From: Vespa crabro
Taxonomy: Eukaryota; Arthropoda; Insecta; Hymenoptera; Vespidae
DNA: 64,000 nucleotides
NCBI RefSeq assembly: GCF_910589235.1
Contig: NC_060968.1
Coordinates: 744,001-808,000, forward strand
Reading direction: 5' to 3'
The notes under the pieces are model-generated. The model ran no database searches, had not been told where the DNA came from, and saw nothing but the letters and a program-made list of their open reading frames with translations. Both the position numbers and the translations under genes were made by a program. This document shows, in pieces, positions 63,754-64,000 of the stretch. Every line of letters starts with the position of its first letter. Position 1 is the first letter of the stretch.

Positions 63754-64000
63754 TTAGATAGATAGATAGAGATAAATAATGTCTTCTCGAGGGTGTGAAG
63801 TTATTATCGATTAATGATTAATTTTCGATTAATAAAATTTCATTTGCGTATTAATATCATTTGCCATTTTATTGAATCATTTATGTTAGATAGATAGATG
63901 GAGATAAATAATAATGTCTTCTCAAGGCTGCGAAATTATTATCGGTCAATGATTAATTTTCGATAAATAAAGTTGTATTTTCGTATTAATATCATTTGCT
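63754..64000. repeat. Tandem repeat, about 132-bp period, runs off the right edge
   Basis: Two units starting TTAGATAGATAGATxGAGATAAATAATxx(TAAT)GTCTTCTC near 63754 and 63886. They share TGCGAAxTTATTATCGxTxAATGATTAATTTTCGATxAATAAA and end CGTATTAATATCATTTGC. The second unit ends at the window edge, so the array may be longer. Confidence 0.9.

Overview
This is nuclear DNA from an animal, almost certainly an insect. It is strongly AT-rich and packed with (TA)n, (CT)n and (AAT)n microsatellites. Its genes have GT-AG introns, mostly 57-81 bp in the compact gene and kilobases long in the other two, and it carries mariner, hAT-like and piggyBac-like DNA elements. Conserved sequence, gene structure and repeat style fit Hymenoptera best (bee, wasp or ant). 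That is an inference from style, not a database match. There is no prokaryotic or organellar content.

Three protein-coding genes are supported, all in the left 24 kb. (1) A UBALD (FAM100-type UBA-like) gene on the minus strand, with coding exon 1 at 10013-10120 and exon 2 at 1491-1562; it continues off the left edge. Its 8.45-kb intron 1 holds a dead mariner (5468-6689). (2) RMC1 (Drosophila Bulli), complete in 11 exons on the plus strand at 11233-13958, 669 aa, a subunit of the Mon1-Ccz1 Rab7 exchange factor of late endosomes. UBALD and RMC1 are head to head across a 1.1-kb interval with a CpG-rich patch and a TGACGTCA site, so a shared promoter region is likely. (3) A Dexras/Rhes-like Ras-family GTPase on the minus strand at 20608-24154, complete in 4 exons, 267 aa, with a polybasic tail and a C-terminal CNIS prenylation box. 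RMC1 and this GTPase converge across 6.6 kb of non-coding DNA.

The right 40 kb (24.4-64 kb) shows no convincing host gene. It holds microsatellites, transposon relics and degenerate tandem repeats. The relics are a piggyBac-like element with TTAA flanks (25532-26339), a non-LTR retrotransposon C-terminal fragment (28253-28591), a two-copy 430-456 bp interspersed repeat (34045-34500 and 48858-49288), a DNA transposon relic with long inverted ends (47649-48653) and a solo-LTR-like block (52681-53402). The most complex structure is an inverted duplication at about 36560-39140, whose two arms keep the same reading frame open. From 58.8 kb to the window end there is a series of five different degenerate tandem arrays with periods of about 80, 130-190, 210-230, 99 and 132 bp. 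A few GC-richer islands (21.5, 28.9, 30.7 and 31.5 kb) are candidate conserved regulatory elements.

All intron-exon boundaries were joined by hand from splice signals, phase and family similarity. No alignment or search was run.
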